From contig CALVAC010000009.1 in the NCBI GenBank assembly GCA_944325435.1, positions 1 to 64,000 of the forward strand: 64,000 bases of DNA. The letters run 5' to 3'. A model generated the notes under the pieces. The model saw only the letters and a program-made list of their open reading frames with translations, had not been told where the DNA came from and searched no databases. Made by a program: the position numbers and the translations under genes. This DNA is from an uncultured Bacteroidales bacterium. Lineage in GTDB: Bacteria > Bacteroidota > Bacteroidia > Bacteroidales > UBA932. Of this stretch, positions 27,666 through 34,854 are shown piece after piece. The first letter of the stretch is position 1. The number at the start of each line of letters is the position of its first letter.

Positions 27666-27681
27666 GGCATCCGGAGATGCC
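27666..27681 (-). promoter_or_regulatory. Stem-loop with UCCG tetraloop between rpsN and rpsH
   Basis: On the minus strand GGCATC-TCCG-GATGCC forms a perfect 6-bp stem capped by a UCCG loop, 23 bases before the rpsH start. It lies in the only intergenic gap over 40 bases within the operon. It could be an mRNA stability or protein-binding element; no T-run follows directly. Confidence 0.55.
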
Positions 27682-27724
27682 CGATATCCAATGGTTAATA
27701 AATATAATCGGTAAGATTCATCTT

Positions 27725-27994
27725 TTACCAGCTTGCTTTCTTCACGCCCGGGATGAGACCGTTGCTCGCCATCTCACGGAACTGGATACGGCTGATGCCG
27801 AACATCCTCATATAACCCTTCGGTCTTCCGGTGAGAGAACAGCGGTTATGCAACCTGCATGGGCTTGAATTCTTCGGAAGCTTGTCGAGTGCTGCCCAGT
27901 CTCCCGCTTCCTTGAGGGCTTTCCTCTTGGCAGCATACTTGGCAACCAGTCTTGCGCGCTTTACCTCGCGGGCTTTCATTGATTCCTTTGCCAT
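27725..27994 (-). CDS. rpsN: 30S ribosomal protein S14, zinc-free type
   Basis: 89 residues: [20 protein letters not shown], then the RNA-binding end [20 protein letters not shown] and [11 protein letters not shown]. It lacks the two CxxC pairs of the zinc-binding form and is intermediate in length between that form and the 101-residue enterobacterial one. Confidence 0.97.
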   Translation of the reverse strand: MAKESMKAREVKRARLVAKYAAKRKALKEAGDWAALDKLPKNSSPCRLHNRCSLTGRPKGYMRMFGISRIQFREMASNGLIPGVKKASW

Positions 27995-28006
27995 CTTGGT
28001 TCTCCT

Positions 28007-28606
28007 TTAGTTATTATGTTTCTTGAAAGGAAGGCCGAATTCGCGGAGAAGCGCATACGCCTCCTCATCGGTCTTTGCTGTAGTTCCGAAAGTTATCTCC
28101 ATTCCGAAAATCTTGGAGATCTTGTCGATGTCAATCTCAGGGAAGATAATCTGCTCCTTGATACCGAGAGTATAGTTGCCTCTTCCATCGAGCTTGTCGG
28201 AGATTCCGTTGAAGTCCCTGATACGCGGGAGGGAGATGCGGATGAGCCTTTCGAGGAACTCGTACATCTTCACACCGCGGAGAGTGACCTTCACTCCGAT
28301 AGGCATACCCTTACGGAGCTTGAAGTTGGAAATGTCTTTCCTTGAAGCTGTAGGGACAGCCTTCTGTCCTGTGATGAGGGTCAGCTCCTGAAGAGCGACA
28401 TCCACCAGTTTCTTGTCGCCAGTAGCATCTCCAATACCCTGGTTGATGGTTATCTTCACAAGCCTCGGAACCTGCATCACTGTAGTATATGAGAATTCCT
28501 TCATCAGCTTCGGGACAATCTCTTCCTTGTAGGCCTTCTTGAGATCCGGAACATATCCGGCCGCTACCGGAGCCTGTGTCTTGGTTGTCTTTGCAGTCTT
28601 TGCCAT
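28007..28606 (-). CDS. rplE: 50S ribosomal protein L5
   Basis: 199 residues. After a Lys/Thr-rich N-terminal extension of about 15 residues comes the L5 core: [39 protein letters not shown] and [19 protein letters not shown]. Binds 5S rRNA. Its ATG shares one base with the rplX stop (TAATG), so the two are translationally coupled. Confidence 0.98.
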   Translation of the reverse strand: MAKTAKTTKTQAPVAAGYVPDLKKAYKEEIVPKLMKEFSYTTVMQVPRLVKITINQGIGDATGDKKLVDVALQELTLITGQKAVPTASRKDISNFKLRKGMPIGVKVTLRGVKMYEFLERLIRISLPRIRDFNGISDKLDGRGNYTLGIKEQIIFPEIDIDKISKIFGMEITFGTTAKTDEEAYALLREFGLPFKKHNN

Positions 28607-28923
28607 TATTTGATCTCCTCCCCTGATTTTTTGGCATATCTGATCTTCCTGTCACCTTCGAACCTGTGTCCTATCCTTGTAGGACCGCCCTTCACAGGGT
28701 CTATAAGCTGAAGATTGGAAACATGGATAGTGCCCTCCTGTTTAATGATACCACCCTGAGGATGCTTTGCATTAGGTTTGGTATGCTTGCTTATCATATT
28801 GATGCCCTCGACAATGGCGCGATCCTTTGACGGGATCACCTCAAGGACCTTTCCGGTCTTTCCCTTGTCATTTCCGGCATTGACATAGACGGTATCGCCT
28901 TTTTTGATATGTATCTTTTTCAT
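28606..28923 (-). CDS. rplX: 50S ribosomal protein L24
   Basis: 105 residues with a KOW domain: [38 protein letters not shown], then [20 protein letters not shown]. Initiator of 50S assembly. Overlaps rplE by one base. Confidence 0.98.
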   Translation of the reverse strand: MKKIHIKKGDTVYVNAGNDKGKTGKVLEVIPSKDRAIVEGINMISKHTKPNAKHPQGGIIKQEGTIHVSNLQLIDPVKGGPTRIGHRFEGDRKIRYAKKSGEEIK

Positions 28924-28934
28924 AACGCTTGCTT

Positions 28935-29300
28935 TTAGAGGACCTCCGGTGCCAGTGAAACGATTTTCATATAATTCTCACGAAGTTCCCTTGCGACAGG
29001 CCCGAAGATACGGGTCCCGCGGACCTCTCCCTGATTGTTGAGAAGCACACAGGCATTGTCATCGAAACGGATATATGAGCCATCCGGCCTGCGGATCTCT
29101 TTCTTTGTGCGCACTACCACAGCCTTGGACACCGAACCCTTCTTGGCATCACCACCCGGGATAGCGCTCTTCACTGCGACGACTATCTTGTCGCCGACCC
29201 TGGCATAGCGGCGACGGGTTCCTCCGAGCACACGGATGCAAAGAACCTCCTTGGCTCCGCTGTTGTCCGCCACCTGTAAACGTGTTTCCTGCTGTATCAT
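28935..29300 (-). CDS. rplN: 50S ribosomal protein L14
   Basis: 121 residues, the full family length: [59 protein letters not shown] and [20 protein letters not shown]. Forms part of the intersubunit bridges. Confidence 0.98.
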   Translation of the reverse strand: MIQQETRLQVADNSGAKEVLCIRVLGGTRRRYARVGDKIVVAVKSAIPGGDAKKGSVSKAVVVRTKKEIRRPDGSYIRFDDNACVLLNNQGEVRGTRIFGPVARELRENYMKIVSLAPEVL

Positions 29301-29302
29301 TG

Positions 29303-29557
29303 TTATTTGACTTTTTCTACGATTTCAACTAATCTCCACCTCTTGGTCTTGCTGAGCGGACGGGTCTCCATAATGCGTACGGTATCCCCCTCGCTGCACT
29401 CGTTCTTCTCGTCGTGAGCGACGAACTTGGTGGTCTTCTTTACGAATTTCCCGTAGATAGGGTGTTTCTCCTGGGTCTTCACGGCAACCACGACGGACTT
29501 GTCCATCTTGTTGCTGACCACAATCCCTGTTCTTTCTTTTCGAAGATTTCTTTCCAT
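29303..29557 (-). CDS. rpsQ: 30S ribosomal protein S17
   Basis: 84 residues: [23 protein letters not shown] family pattern [20 protein letters not shown] and [20 protein letters not shown]. An OB-fold primary 16S rRNA binder. Lies 2 bases before rplN. Confidence 0.98.
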   Translation of the reverse strand: MERNLRKERTGIVVSNKMDKSVVVAVKTQEKHPIYGKFVKKTTKFVAHDEKNECSEGDTVRIMETRPLSKTKRWRLVEIVEKVK

Positions 29558-29570
29558 CAGAATGCAAGTT

Positions 29571-29765
29571 TTAATTCTGTTTTTCCTTTTCCGCCAGGAT
29601 TGTCATCATACGCGCGATGTCCCTTCTGGCCTTCCTAATCTTTGATGTATCCTCTAATGGAGAGATAGTGTGGTTTATCTTCATTGTATCGAGCGCAGCC
29701 TTCTCGGCCCCGATACGTTCACGCAGATCTGCGATTGACATTTCGCGTACTTCAGATGCTTTCAT
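29571..29765 (-). CDS. rpmC: 50S ribosomal protein L29
   Basis: 64 residues: [24 protein letters not shown]-like helix [20 protein letters not shown] and [13 protein letters not shown]. Located at the exit-tunnel surface. Lies between rplP (17-base gap) and rpsQ (13-base gap). Confidence 0.97.
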   Translation of the reverse strand: MKASEVREMSIADLRERIGAEKAALDTMKINHTISPLEDTSKIRKARRDIARMMTILAEKEKQN

Positions 29766-29782
29766 TTTCTGACTCCATTAAA

Positions 29783-30202
29783 CTATTCAACATAATCCCT
29801 GCGGACAACGAACTTTGTAGTGACAGGGAGCTTCTGGGCACCGAGACGGAGAGCCTCCTTGGCAACCTCCATAGGAACTCCCTCGGCTTCAATGAGGATA
29901 CGGCCAGGGGTCACAGGGCACACAAATCCCTCCGGGTTACCCTTACCTTTACCCATACGGACCTCAGCAGGCTTCTTGGTGTATGGCTTGTCCGGGAATA
30001 TCCTGATCCAGATCTTTCCTTCACGTTTCATATAACGTACAACTGCCTGACGCGCAGCCTCGATCTGACGACCTGTAAGCCAACAGTTTTCCAAGGTCTT
30101 GATCCCGAAAGAGCCGAACGCGAGCTGGTTGCCCCTCTGGGCCATACCTTTCATGCGGCCTTTCTGCTGCCTTCTGAATTTTGTTTTCTTTGGTTGTAAC
30201 AT
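29783..30202 (-). CDS. rplP: 50S ribosomal protein L16
   Basis: 139 residues: [60 protein letters not shown] and [20 protein letters not shown] are diagnostic of L16, which binds 23S rRNA near the A site. In most bacteria rpsC lies directly upstream in the same operon. Here rplP is the first gene: upstream are only a leader of about 80 bases and a promoter, then an unrelated gene on the other strand. Confidence 0.98.
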   Translation of the reverse strand: MLQPKKTKFRRQQKGRMKGMAQRGNQLAFGSFGIKTLENCWLTGRQIEAARQAVVRYMKREGKIWIRIFPDKPYTKKPAEVRMGKGKGNPEGFVCPVTPGRILIEAEGVPMEVAKEALRLGAQKLPVTTKFVVRRDYVE

Positions 30203-30284
30203 TGTTCTATCACTTAATGATTAATCCTCTCATCCCCTAAGTCGTTGGGTATCAGCTGGTTGGGCGGACTTTCTCCCAATTCGG
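30203..30284 (-). promoter_or_regulatory. Structured leader of the rplP operon
   Basis: About 82 untranslated bases between the predicted start site and the rplP ATG. On the minus strand TTGGG pairs with CCCAA (two alternative downstream partners are present), and TCCCC near the 5' end can pair with GGGGA further down. Alternative pairings of this kind are typical of ribosomal-protein autoregulatory leaders, but I do not recognise a described class. Confidence 0.4.
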
Positions 30285-30290
30285 GGACTG

Positions 30291-30320
30291 CAAAGATAGT
30301 AAAAATTCCTGAATTGCAAA
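30291..30320 (-). promoter_or_regulatory. Promoter of the rplP-rplQ operon
   Basis: On the minus strand TTTG (30317-30320) is followed after 18 bases by TATCTTTG (30291-30298), a full match to the Bacteroides -33/-7 consensus. It shows that rplP is the first gene of a transcription unit rather than the cut end of the S10 operon. Confidence 0.75.
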
Positions 30321-30446
30321 TCTTTTTCAGAAAATTTATCAATATTTTTGACCAGGTTTTCCGATGGTTAAGATACGGATAATCATATTTTTACAGATAG
30401 TGTTTAAAAATTTATCCGTGCATTTTCGACCGGAACATACAAGGTA

Positions 30447-30478
30447 TTGCCCCATTTGTCCGAAAACAATTATATTTG
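30447..30478 (+). promoter_or_regulatory. Promoter of the DUF4294 gene
   Basis: TTG (30447-30449) and TATATTTG (30471-30478) with a 21-base spacer. The predicted start site falls at about 30485, at or next to the ATG at 30486, so the mRNA may be nearly leaderless. Confidence 0.5.
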
Positions 30479-30485
30479 CAGCGCA

Positions 30486-31220
30486 ATGCGACAGTCAGAG
30501 CACATACGGGACTGCAGGGCCGGCACAGGAGTACCGGCCATACCGTATGCCCTGCTCATCCTGTGCCTCATAACAGTCCTCCACGCGAACTGCCACGCCC
30601 AGCAGAAAGACGGGCGCATCACACCCCGGCAGCATCAGGAAAATGTCATGAAATACACAGTGGAAGGAGCCGACACGGTATATATAGGAGAACTCCCGGC
30701 CGCAAAGGTATACAGCCGGCTACCGAAGCAGAAAGGCAAGGACTGGAGAAGGTATTACAGACTTGTCTATAATTTCAGCAAGGTATATCCGTACGCAAAG
30801 GTCGCCAGACATCTTGTGGAAGAGGCCGACAGCACCATCGCGGCGGACAGGCTCAAAAGAGGGAAGAGGGAAAGATATATCGATTCCGTGCAGAAAGAAC
30901 TGTTCGATGCCTTCGAGGAACCGATGCGGAATCTGACCATAAGCCAGGGGGCGCTGCTTATGAAACTCATCGACCGGGAGGTAGGGAAATCCTCATACCT
31001 TATAATAAAGGACTACAAGAACAGGATGGCAGCCGGCTTCTGGCAGGGCATAGCGAAACTTTTCGGGACAGATCTCAAGGCACCGTACGACCCGGAGGGA
31101 GAAGACAGACAGACCGAAGAACTGGTGAAGATATGGGAAAAAGGGGAGTTCGAGGGACTCTATTTCTCGCTGTTCTGGCAATACCCCACACTTCCGGACA
31201 TCCCGTCGAAATATATGTAG
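30486..31220 (+). CDS. DUF4294 family secreted protein
   Basis: 244 residues from ATG 30486. An upstream TTG in the same frame at 30447 overlaps the promoter and is rejected. A hydrophobic N-terminal signal (AIPYALLILCLITVLHA) indicates export to the periplasm or outer membrane. The rest is a compact domain with WRRYYRLVYNFSKVYPYAK, AQ-rich helices and LLMKLIDREVGKSSYLIIKD, which I recognise as the Bacteroidota-specific DUF4294. No function is known. The last 61 bases overlap the 3' end of the convergent lpxH-like gene. Confidence 0.75.
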   Translation: MRQSEHIRDCRAGTGVPAIPYALLILCLITVLHANCHAQQKDGRITPRQHQENVMKYTVEGADTVYIGELPAAKVYSRLPKQKGKDWRRYYRLVYNFSKVYPYAKVARHLVEEADSTIAADRLKRGKRERYIDSVQKELFDAFEEPMRNLTISQGALLMKLIDREVGKSSYLIIKDYKNRMAAGFWQGIAKLFGTDLKAPYDPEGEDRQTEELVKIWEKGEFEGLYFSLFWQYPTLPDIPSKYM

Positions 31221-31936
31221 TTCGAGCCATCCAGCCAGTCATCCAGGACAAGGAGGCGCGCCCCGGACGGCAGCGGCATGTCCACATGCACGTGATAGTG
31301 GCCGAATATGAAATAGTCTATGTGCCTTGCCGCAGAAAACCCATCCGCAAACCTGTAAAGAGGCTCATCCTCGCCCCTGAACACATATTTCTCGCGGCGT
31401 GCGAGACGGTTGTTGCGAGACCATCCGTTGCCGATGCGGAATGCAATCCACGGATGGAGCATACTGAACAGGAACTGGAGGACGCGGCTGTGGAAAATCC
31501 GGCGCAGGAACAGATATCCCCGCGGTACGGGGCCCAACCCATCCCCATGGCCGAGACAGAATATCCTGCCGCCTATCTCCACGACTGCAGGCTGGACGAG
31601 ACGGTGCATCCCCAGTTCTTCAAAATAGCGGTAGGTCCATACATCGTGGTTGCCCTGGAAGAACCAGACCCGGACCCCTGCTGCCATCAGCTCCTGAAGA
31701 GCCGCGAAGACCCTGCAGTAACCTTTCGGGACTACATCCCTGTATTCATACCAGAAATCGAATATGTCACCGAGCAGATACACGGAATCCGTCTGTCCGG
31801 CATCTATCGACCTTAGAAAGCGGATGAAACGCTCCTCCCTGGCCTGCGGATCCGCCACATCAAGACCGAGGTGCACATCAGCGACGAAATATGTAAACCT
31901 TCTCTCCGCCATACGTATCCCGGATTCTGCATCCAT
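31160..31936 (-). CDS. lpxH: UDP-2,3-diacylglucosamine diphosphatase-like metallophosphoesterase
   Basis: 258 residues (or 250 from the internal ATG at 31912, MAERRFTYF). Calcineurin-type metal motifs in order: VADVHLG, LGDIFDFWYEY, GNHD, LGHGDGLG and FGHYHVHVD. Together with the LARREKYVFRGEDE insert these match LpxH, which removes UMP from UDP-diacylglucosamine in lipid A synthesis at the inner membrane. It is the last gene of the ftsX-DUF3098-uppP unit (15-base gap). Its 3' end overlaps that of the DUF4294 gene by 61 bases. Confidence 0.85.
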   Translation of the reverse strand: MDAESGIRMAERRFTYFVADVHLGLDVADPQAREERFIRFLRSIDAGQTDSVYLLGDIFDFWYEYRDVVPKGYCRVFAALQELMAAGVRVWFFQGNHDVWTYRYFEELGMHRLVQPAVVEIGGRIFCLGHGDGLGPVPRGYLFLRRIFHSRVLQFLFSMLHPWIAFRIGNGWSRNNRLARREKYVFRGEDEPLYRFADGFSAARHIDYFIFGHYHVHVDMPLPSGARLLVLDDWLDGSNYIYFDGMSGSVGYCQNSEK

Positions 31937-31951
31937 CTGAAAAGACGGTCA

Positions 31952-32815
31952 TCACATAAATATGAAAATCAGGATGGCCACAGCCGCACAGTAGATTGCG
32001 AACCAGGACAGTCTTGCCCTCTTCACAAGCGCAATCATGACCCGGCAGGCGAAAAGCCCGGACAGGAAAGCCGCGAGAAATCCCAGAACCAGGGAAAGAG
32101 GGGCGACAGATGAAGCCGTCATCTCCCCTCCCACAAGCTGAAGGAAAGACTCTCCGAGTATAGGTATCATCACCATCAGGAACGAAAACTGCGCCATTAC
32201 ATCCCTCCTCACCCCGCACAGAAGTCCGGTGGAGATGGTAGTGCCGGAACGGGAAAGCCCGGGAACGACAGCCAGAGCCTGCCCCAGCCCGACCACAAAG
32301 GCCTGCCAATAGGAAATGCCGTTCCTGTAGCCTCTCCTCTCCGAAAGGGAAGCGCGCACAGGCCCGGACTCAGAAGGCGCGACCCGGCCAACCCGGCGGG
32401 ACTTTCCGAAAAGGCTGCCCGAAGCCAGGTCCGACAGGAAGAGGAGCACGGCCGTACACATAAGGGCTACACCCACGACAAGAATCGACTGGAAGAGACC
32501 CTCCACGAAATCCTTGAAGAACACTCCGACCACAAACACTGGAATCATCGAGACGCATATCTTCAGCACATAGTCCGTCTCATCGTTGTACCTGAATCTG
32601 AAGACTCCCCGTATCAGGTTCCATAGCTGTTTCCTGAACACCACAATGGTGCTGAGCACCGTAGCCGCATGGACCAGGACCTCGAACACGAGGTCGTCCG
32701 CCGACTCTATCCCAAGCAGCTCCTTGCCTATGATCAGATGCCCGCTGCTGCTGACGGGGAGAAACTCTGTCAGGCCCTGTACGAGCCCCAATATGATTGC
32801 CTCAAACCACTCCAT
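31952..32815 (-). CDS. uppP: Undecaprenyl-diphosphatase UppP (BacA)
   Basis: 287-residue polytopic membrane protein. Both active-site blocks are present: GLTEFLPVSSSGH at about 14-26 and VVPGLSRSGTTISTG in the middle of the protein. It dephosphorylates undecaprenyl pyrophosphate to recycle the lipid carrier for peptidoglycan and other envelope polymers. Lies 24 bases after the DUF3098 gene, a neighbourhood commonly found in Bacteroidota. Confidence 0.96.
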   Translation of the reverse strand: MEWFEAIILGLVQGLTEFLPVSSSGHLIIGKELLGIESADDLVFEVLVHAATVLSTIVVFRKQLWNLIRGVFRFRYNDETDYVLKICVSMIPVFVVGVFFKDFVEGLFQSILVVGVALMCTAVLLFLSDLASGSLFGKSRRVGRVAPSESGPVRASLSERRGYRNGISYWQAFVVGLGQALAVVPGLSRSGTTISTGLLCGVRRDVMAQFSFLMVMIPILGESFLQLVGGEMTASSVAPLSLVLGFLAAFLSGLFACRVMIALVKRARLSWFAIYCAAVAILIFIFM

Positions 32816-32839
32816 TGCATCACACTTATATACTGGAGA

Positions 32840-33067
32840 CTACTTCCCCTCACGGAAGACACCCATTATCGCCACTATCTCTATGACAATCCCCGCGATT
32901 ATCACGAGCGGAGCCGCCACAAGACGCCTGAAATCAAACATCGCATAATTGAAGACCTCGGGGTCGCCGCTTCCGCCTCCTGTCATCAGGATATACCCCG
33001 AAACCATCACGATGAGGCCTGCAAGAAGCATCCTCAGCCCTTTGGGAGTAATCGCCATCTTATCCAT
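32840..33067 (-). CDS. DUF3098 small membrane protein
   Basis: 75 residues with two hydrophobic helices (about 11-29 and 48-69), separated by the GGGSGDPEVFNYAMFDFRRL loop that marks DUF3098. No biochemical role is known. Its position between ftsX (6-base gap) and uppP suggests a part in cell-envelope growth or division. Confidence 0.85.
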   Translation of the reverse strand: MDKMAITPKGLRMLLAGLIVMVSGYILMTGGGSGDPEVFNYAMFDFRRLVAAPLVIIAGIVIEIVAIMGVFREGK

Positions 33068-33073
33068 TGTAAC

Positions 33074-33952
33074 CTATAAATATAATTCATCTTTCTTCAG
33101 TGACACAAGCCGGTTCACGACAAACCAGGTGCTCACCACGCAAATCACCAGTCCGGAAAGCACCACAATGCCCATCACCACCAGAAGGAGGTCCAGCCTG
33201 AAAATCTCGAACAGCTGAGAGAACTCGTTCCTCACGAAAAACAGTATCGCCAGCAGCATGATAATGGACACGATGGCAGCGAACAGCCCCTGGAACACCG
33301 CCTGTACGATAAACGGCCACCGGATGAAAGACCTTGTCGCCCCGACCAGCCTCATCGTATGTATCGTGAACCTGCGGGCATAGACATTGAGCCTGACAGT
33401 GTTGTTTATCAGGACAAACGAGATGAAAAGCAACAGTCCGATAAATACAGCCAGCACCATTGAAATCTTGCTGAGGTTGGCGTTCAGGGCATCCACCAGA
33501 GACCGCTGGTAGACCACCTCATCCACTTCGCTGAAGGCGGACAGTCTCTCCTTCACGACTTCGAGGCTGTCTGCAGACACATATCCCGCCATAAGCTTGA
33601 CATCCACGGAAGCCGGAATCGGGGAAGTCTCGAACACATCGAGAAAATCATCCCCCAGCAGAGCCTTCATCTCCTCTGCACCGCGCTCCTTCGAAATATA
33701 GACGCTGCTGCGTATGAACGGCATCCCATCTATCTTTTTCCTGAATGCCAGGGCATCCATCTCTGAGACATCCGCCTTCAGAAGGACAGACACCTGCATG
33801 TTTTCCTTGAAATAGTCAGAGACCCCGCGGGCGTTGACCAGCAGCAGGCTTGCCACCCCGACCAGCAGCAGCACAAGGCTGATGCTGATCACGGAAGACA
33901 GGTATGCGTTCACCAGCCGTCTGCCTATGATCCTGTTTTCTCCGCTTGCCAT
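33074..33952 (-). CDS. ftsX: Cell-division protein FtsX
   Basis: 292 residues. Topology of FtsX: one N-terminal helix (about 19-40), a periplasmic domain (about 45-165) with QVSVLLKADVSEMDALAFRK and YVSADSLEVVKERL, then three helices with LINNTVRLNVYARRFTIHTM and RLVGATRSFIRWPF before the last two. With FtsE it forms the ABC-type complex that activates septal peptidoglycan hydrolases; ftsE is not in this window. First gene of the minus-strand unit leading to uppP and the lpxH-like gene. Confidence 0.94.
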   Translation of the reverse strand: MASGENRIIGRRLVNAYLSSVISISLVLLLVGVASLLLVNARGVSDYFKENMQVSVLLKADVSEMDALAFRKKIDGMPFIRSSVYISKERGAEEMKALLGDDFLDVFETSPIPASVDVKLMAGYVSADSLEVVKERLSAFSEVDEVVYQRSLVDALNANLSKISMVLAVFIGLLLFISFVLINNTVRLNVYARRFTIHTMRLVGATRSFIRWPFIVQAVFQGLFAAIVSIIMLLAILFFVRNEFSQLFEIFRLDLLLVVMGIVVLSGLVICVVSTWFVVNRLVSLKKDELYL

Positions 33953-33973
33953 ACACTAAACCGTATCAAACGC

Positions 33974-33981
33974 CAAAGATA
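33974..33981 (-). promoter_or_regulatory. -7 box of the ftsX operon
   Basis: TATCTTTG on the minus strand, 21 bases before the ftsX ATG. No well-spaced TTG partner is visible. Confidence 0.4.
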
Positions 33982-34003
33982 GTGAAATATCAAAAATATT
34001 TCT

Positions 34004-34011
34004 TATCTTTG
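34004..34011 (+). promoter_or_regulatory. -7 box of the glycogen-synthase-like gene
   Basis: TATCTTTG on the plus strand, 27 bases before ATG 34039, divergent from the ftsX box and separated from it by 22 bases. It rules out the more upstream in-frame start at 33946. Confidence 0.45.
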
Positions 34012-34038
34012 TTGAGATTTTGTCTTAATTTCAACTGT

Positions 34039-34851
34039 ATGGGAGATTCTGTAAAAAGAGTACTGTTCGTCAATTCGGAGATATTCCCATATCTGTCGGA
34101 GTCCGGAATTTCCTTAATCGGGAGATATCTTCCTCAAGGCATCCAGGAAAGGAAACGGGAGATCAGGTCATTTATGCCGAGGTTCGGCTGCATCAACGAG
34201 AGGAAGAACCAGCTTCACGAGGTCATCCGCCTCTCTGGAATGAACATCATCATAAATGATGTCGACAGGCCGCTTGTAATCAAGGTCGCTTCCATATCGG
34301 CCGCCAGGATGCAGGTCTATTTCATTGACAACGAAGACTATTTCCACAGGAAGCAGGTGTACAGGGATGAAGAGGGCAATTTCTTCGCCGACAACGGGGA
34401 GAGGGCGATATTCTTTGCCAGAGGTGTGCTGGAAACTGTCAAGAAGCTCAGATGGGCACCGGACATCATACACTGCCACGGCTGGATTTCGCATCTGCTG
34501 CCGCTGTACCTGAAAAAATCATACAGGGAAGACCCGATATTCTCCGACAGCAAGGTTGTGCTGTCCCTGTACGATGACATCCCGGCAGAACGGTTCGCAG
34601 ACAATTTCAAGGAACAGATAATGTTCAACGGCATCCGGGAGGATGACCTTGACATACTTTCCGTGCCTGACGGCATAAATCTTGCGAAGCTTGCTGTCCG
34701 GTTCTCGGACGGGGTCATAATGGGAGCCGGGGATATCCCGGCCGAAGTGGCAGCCGAATGCACGGGGATGCCGGTCCTCGGTTATGACGGCGCGGCCATC
34801 GGGAACGGGAGCTATATTGATGATTACAATAATTTTTACAGCCAGATATAA
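34039..34851 (+). CDS. Glycogen/starch synthase-like N-terminal domain protein (GT5 half)
   Basis: 270 residues from ATG 34039. It matches only the N-terminal Rossmann half of glycogen synthase (VLFVNSEIFPYLSES, REIRSFMPRFGCINERKNQL, WAPDIIHCHGWISHLLPLYL). The KxGGL nucleotide-sugar motif expected near the N-terminus is replaced by YLSESGISLIGRY, and the whole C-terminal ADP-glucose-binding half is absent. It is therefore unlikely to be an active synthase alone. Short proteins of this kind occur next to DUF4270 genes in Bacteroidota, as here (the next ATG is 3 bases downstream). Role unknown. Confidence 0.8.
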   Translation: MGDSVKRVLFVNSEIFPYLSESGISLIGRYLPQGIQERKREIRSFMPRFGCINERKNQLHEVIRLSGMNIIINDVDRPLVIKVASISAARMQVYFIDNEDYFHRKQVYRDEEGNFFADNGERAIFFARGVLETVKKLRWAPDIIHCHGWISHLLPLYLKKSYREDPIFSDSKVVLSLYDDIPAERFADNFKEQIMFNGIREDDLDILSVPDGINLAKLAVRFSDGVIMGAGDIPAEVAAECTGMPVLGYDGAAIGNGSYIDDYNNFYSQI

Positions 34852-34854
34852 ACG

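Noticed and set aside
30203-30300. A tRNA-like fold upstream of rplP
   Set aside because: No T-loop GTTCGA sequence, anticodon stem or acceptor stem could be built; it reads better as an mRNA leader.
33946-34038. Upstream extension of the glycogen-synthase-like gene
   Set aside because: It overlaps the ftsX start and the divergent -7 boxes; the ATG at 34039 matches the family start.
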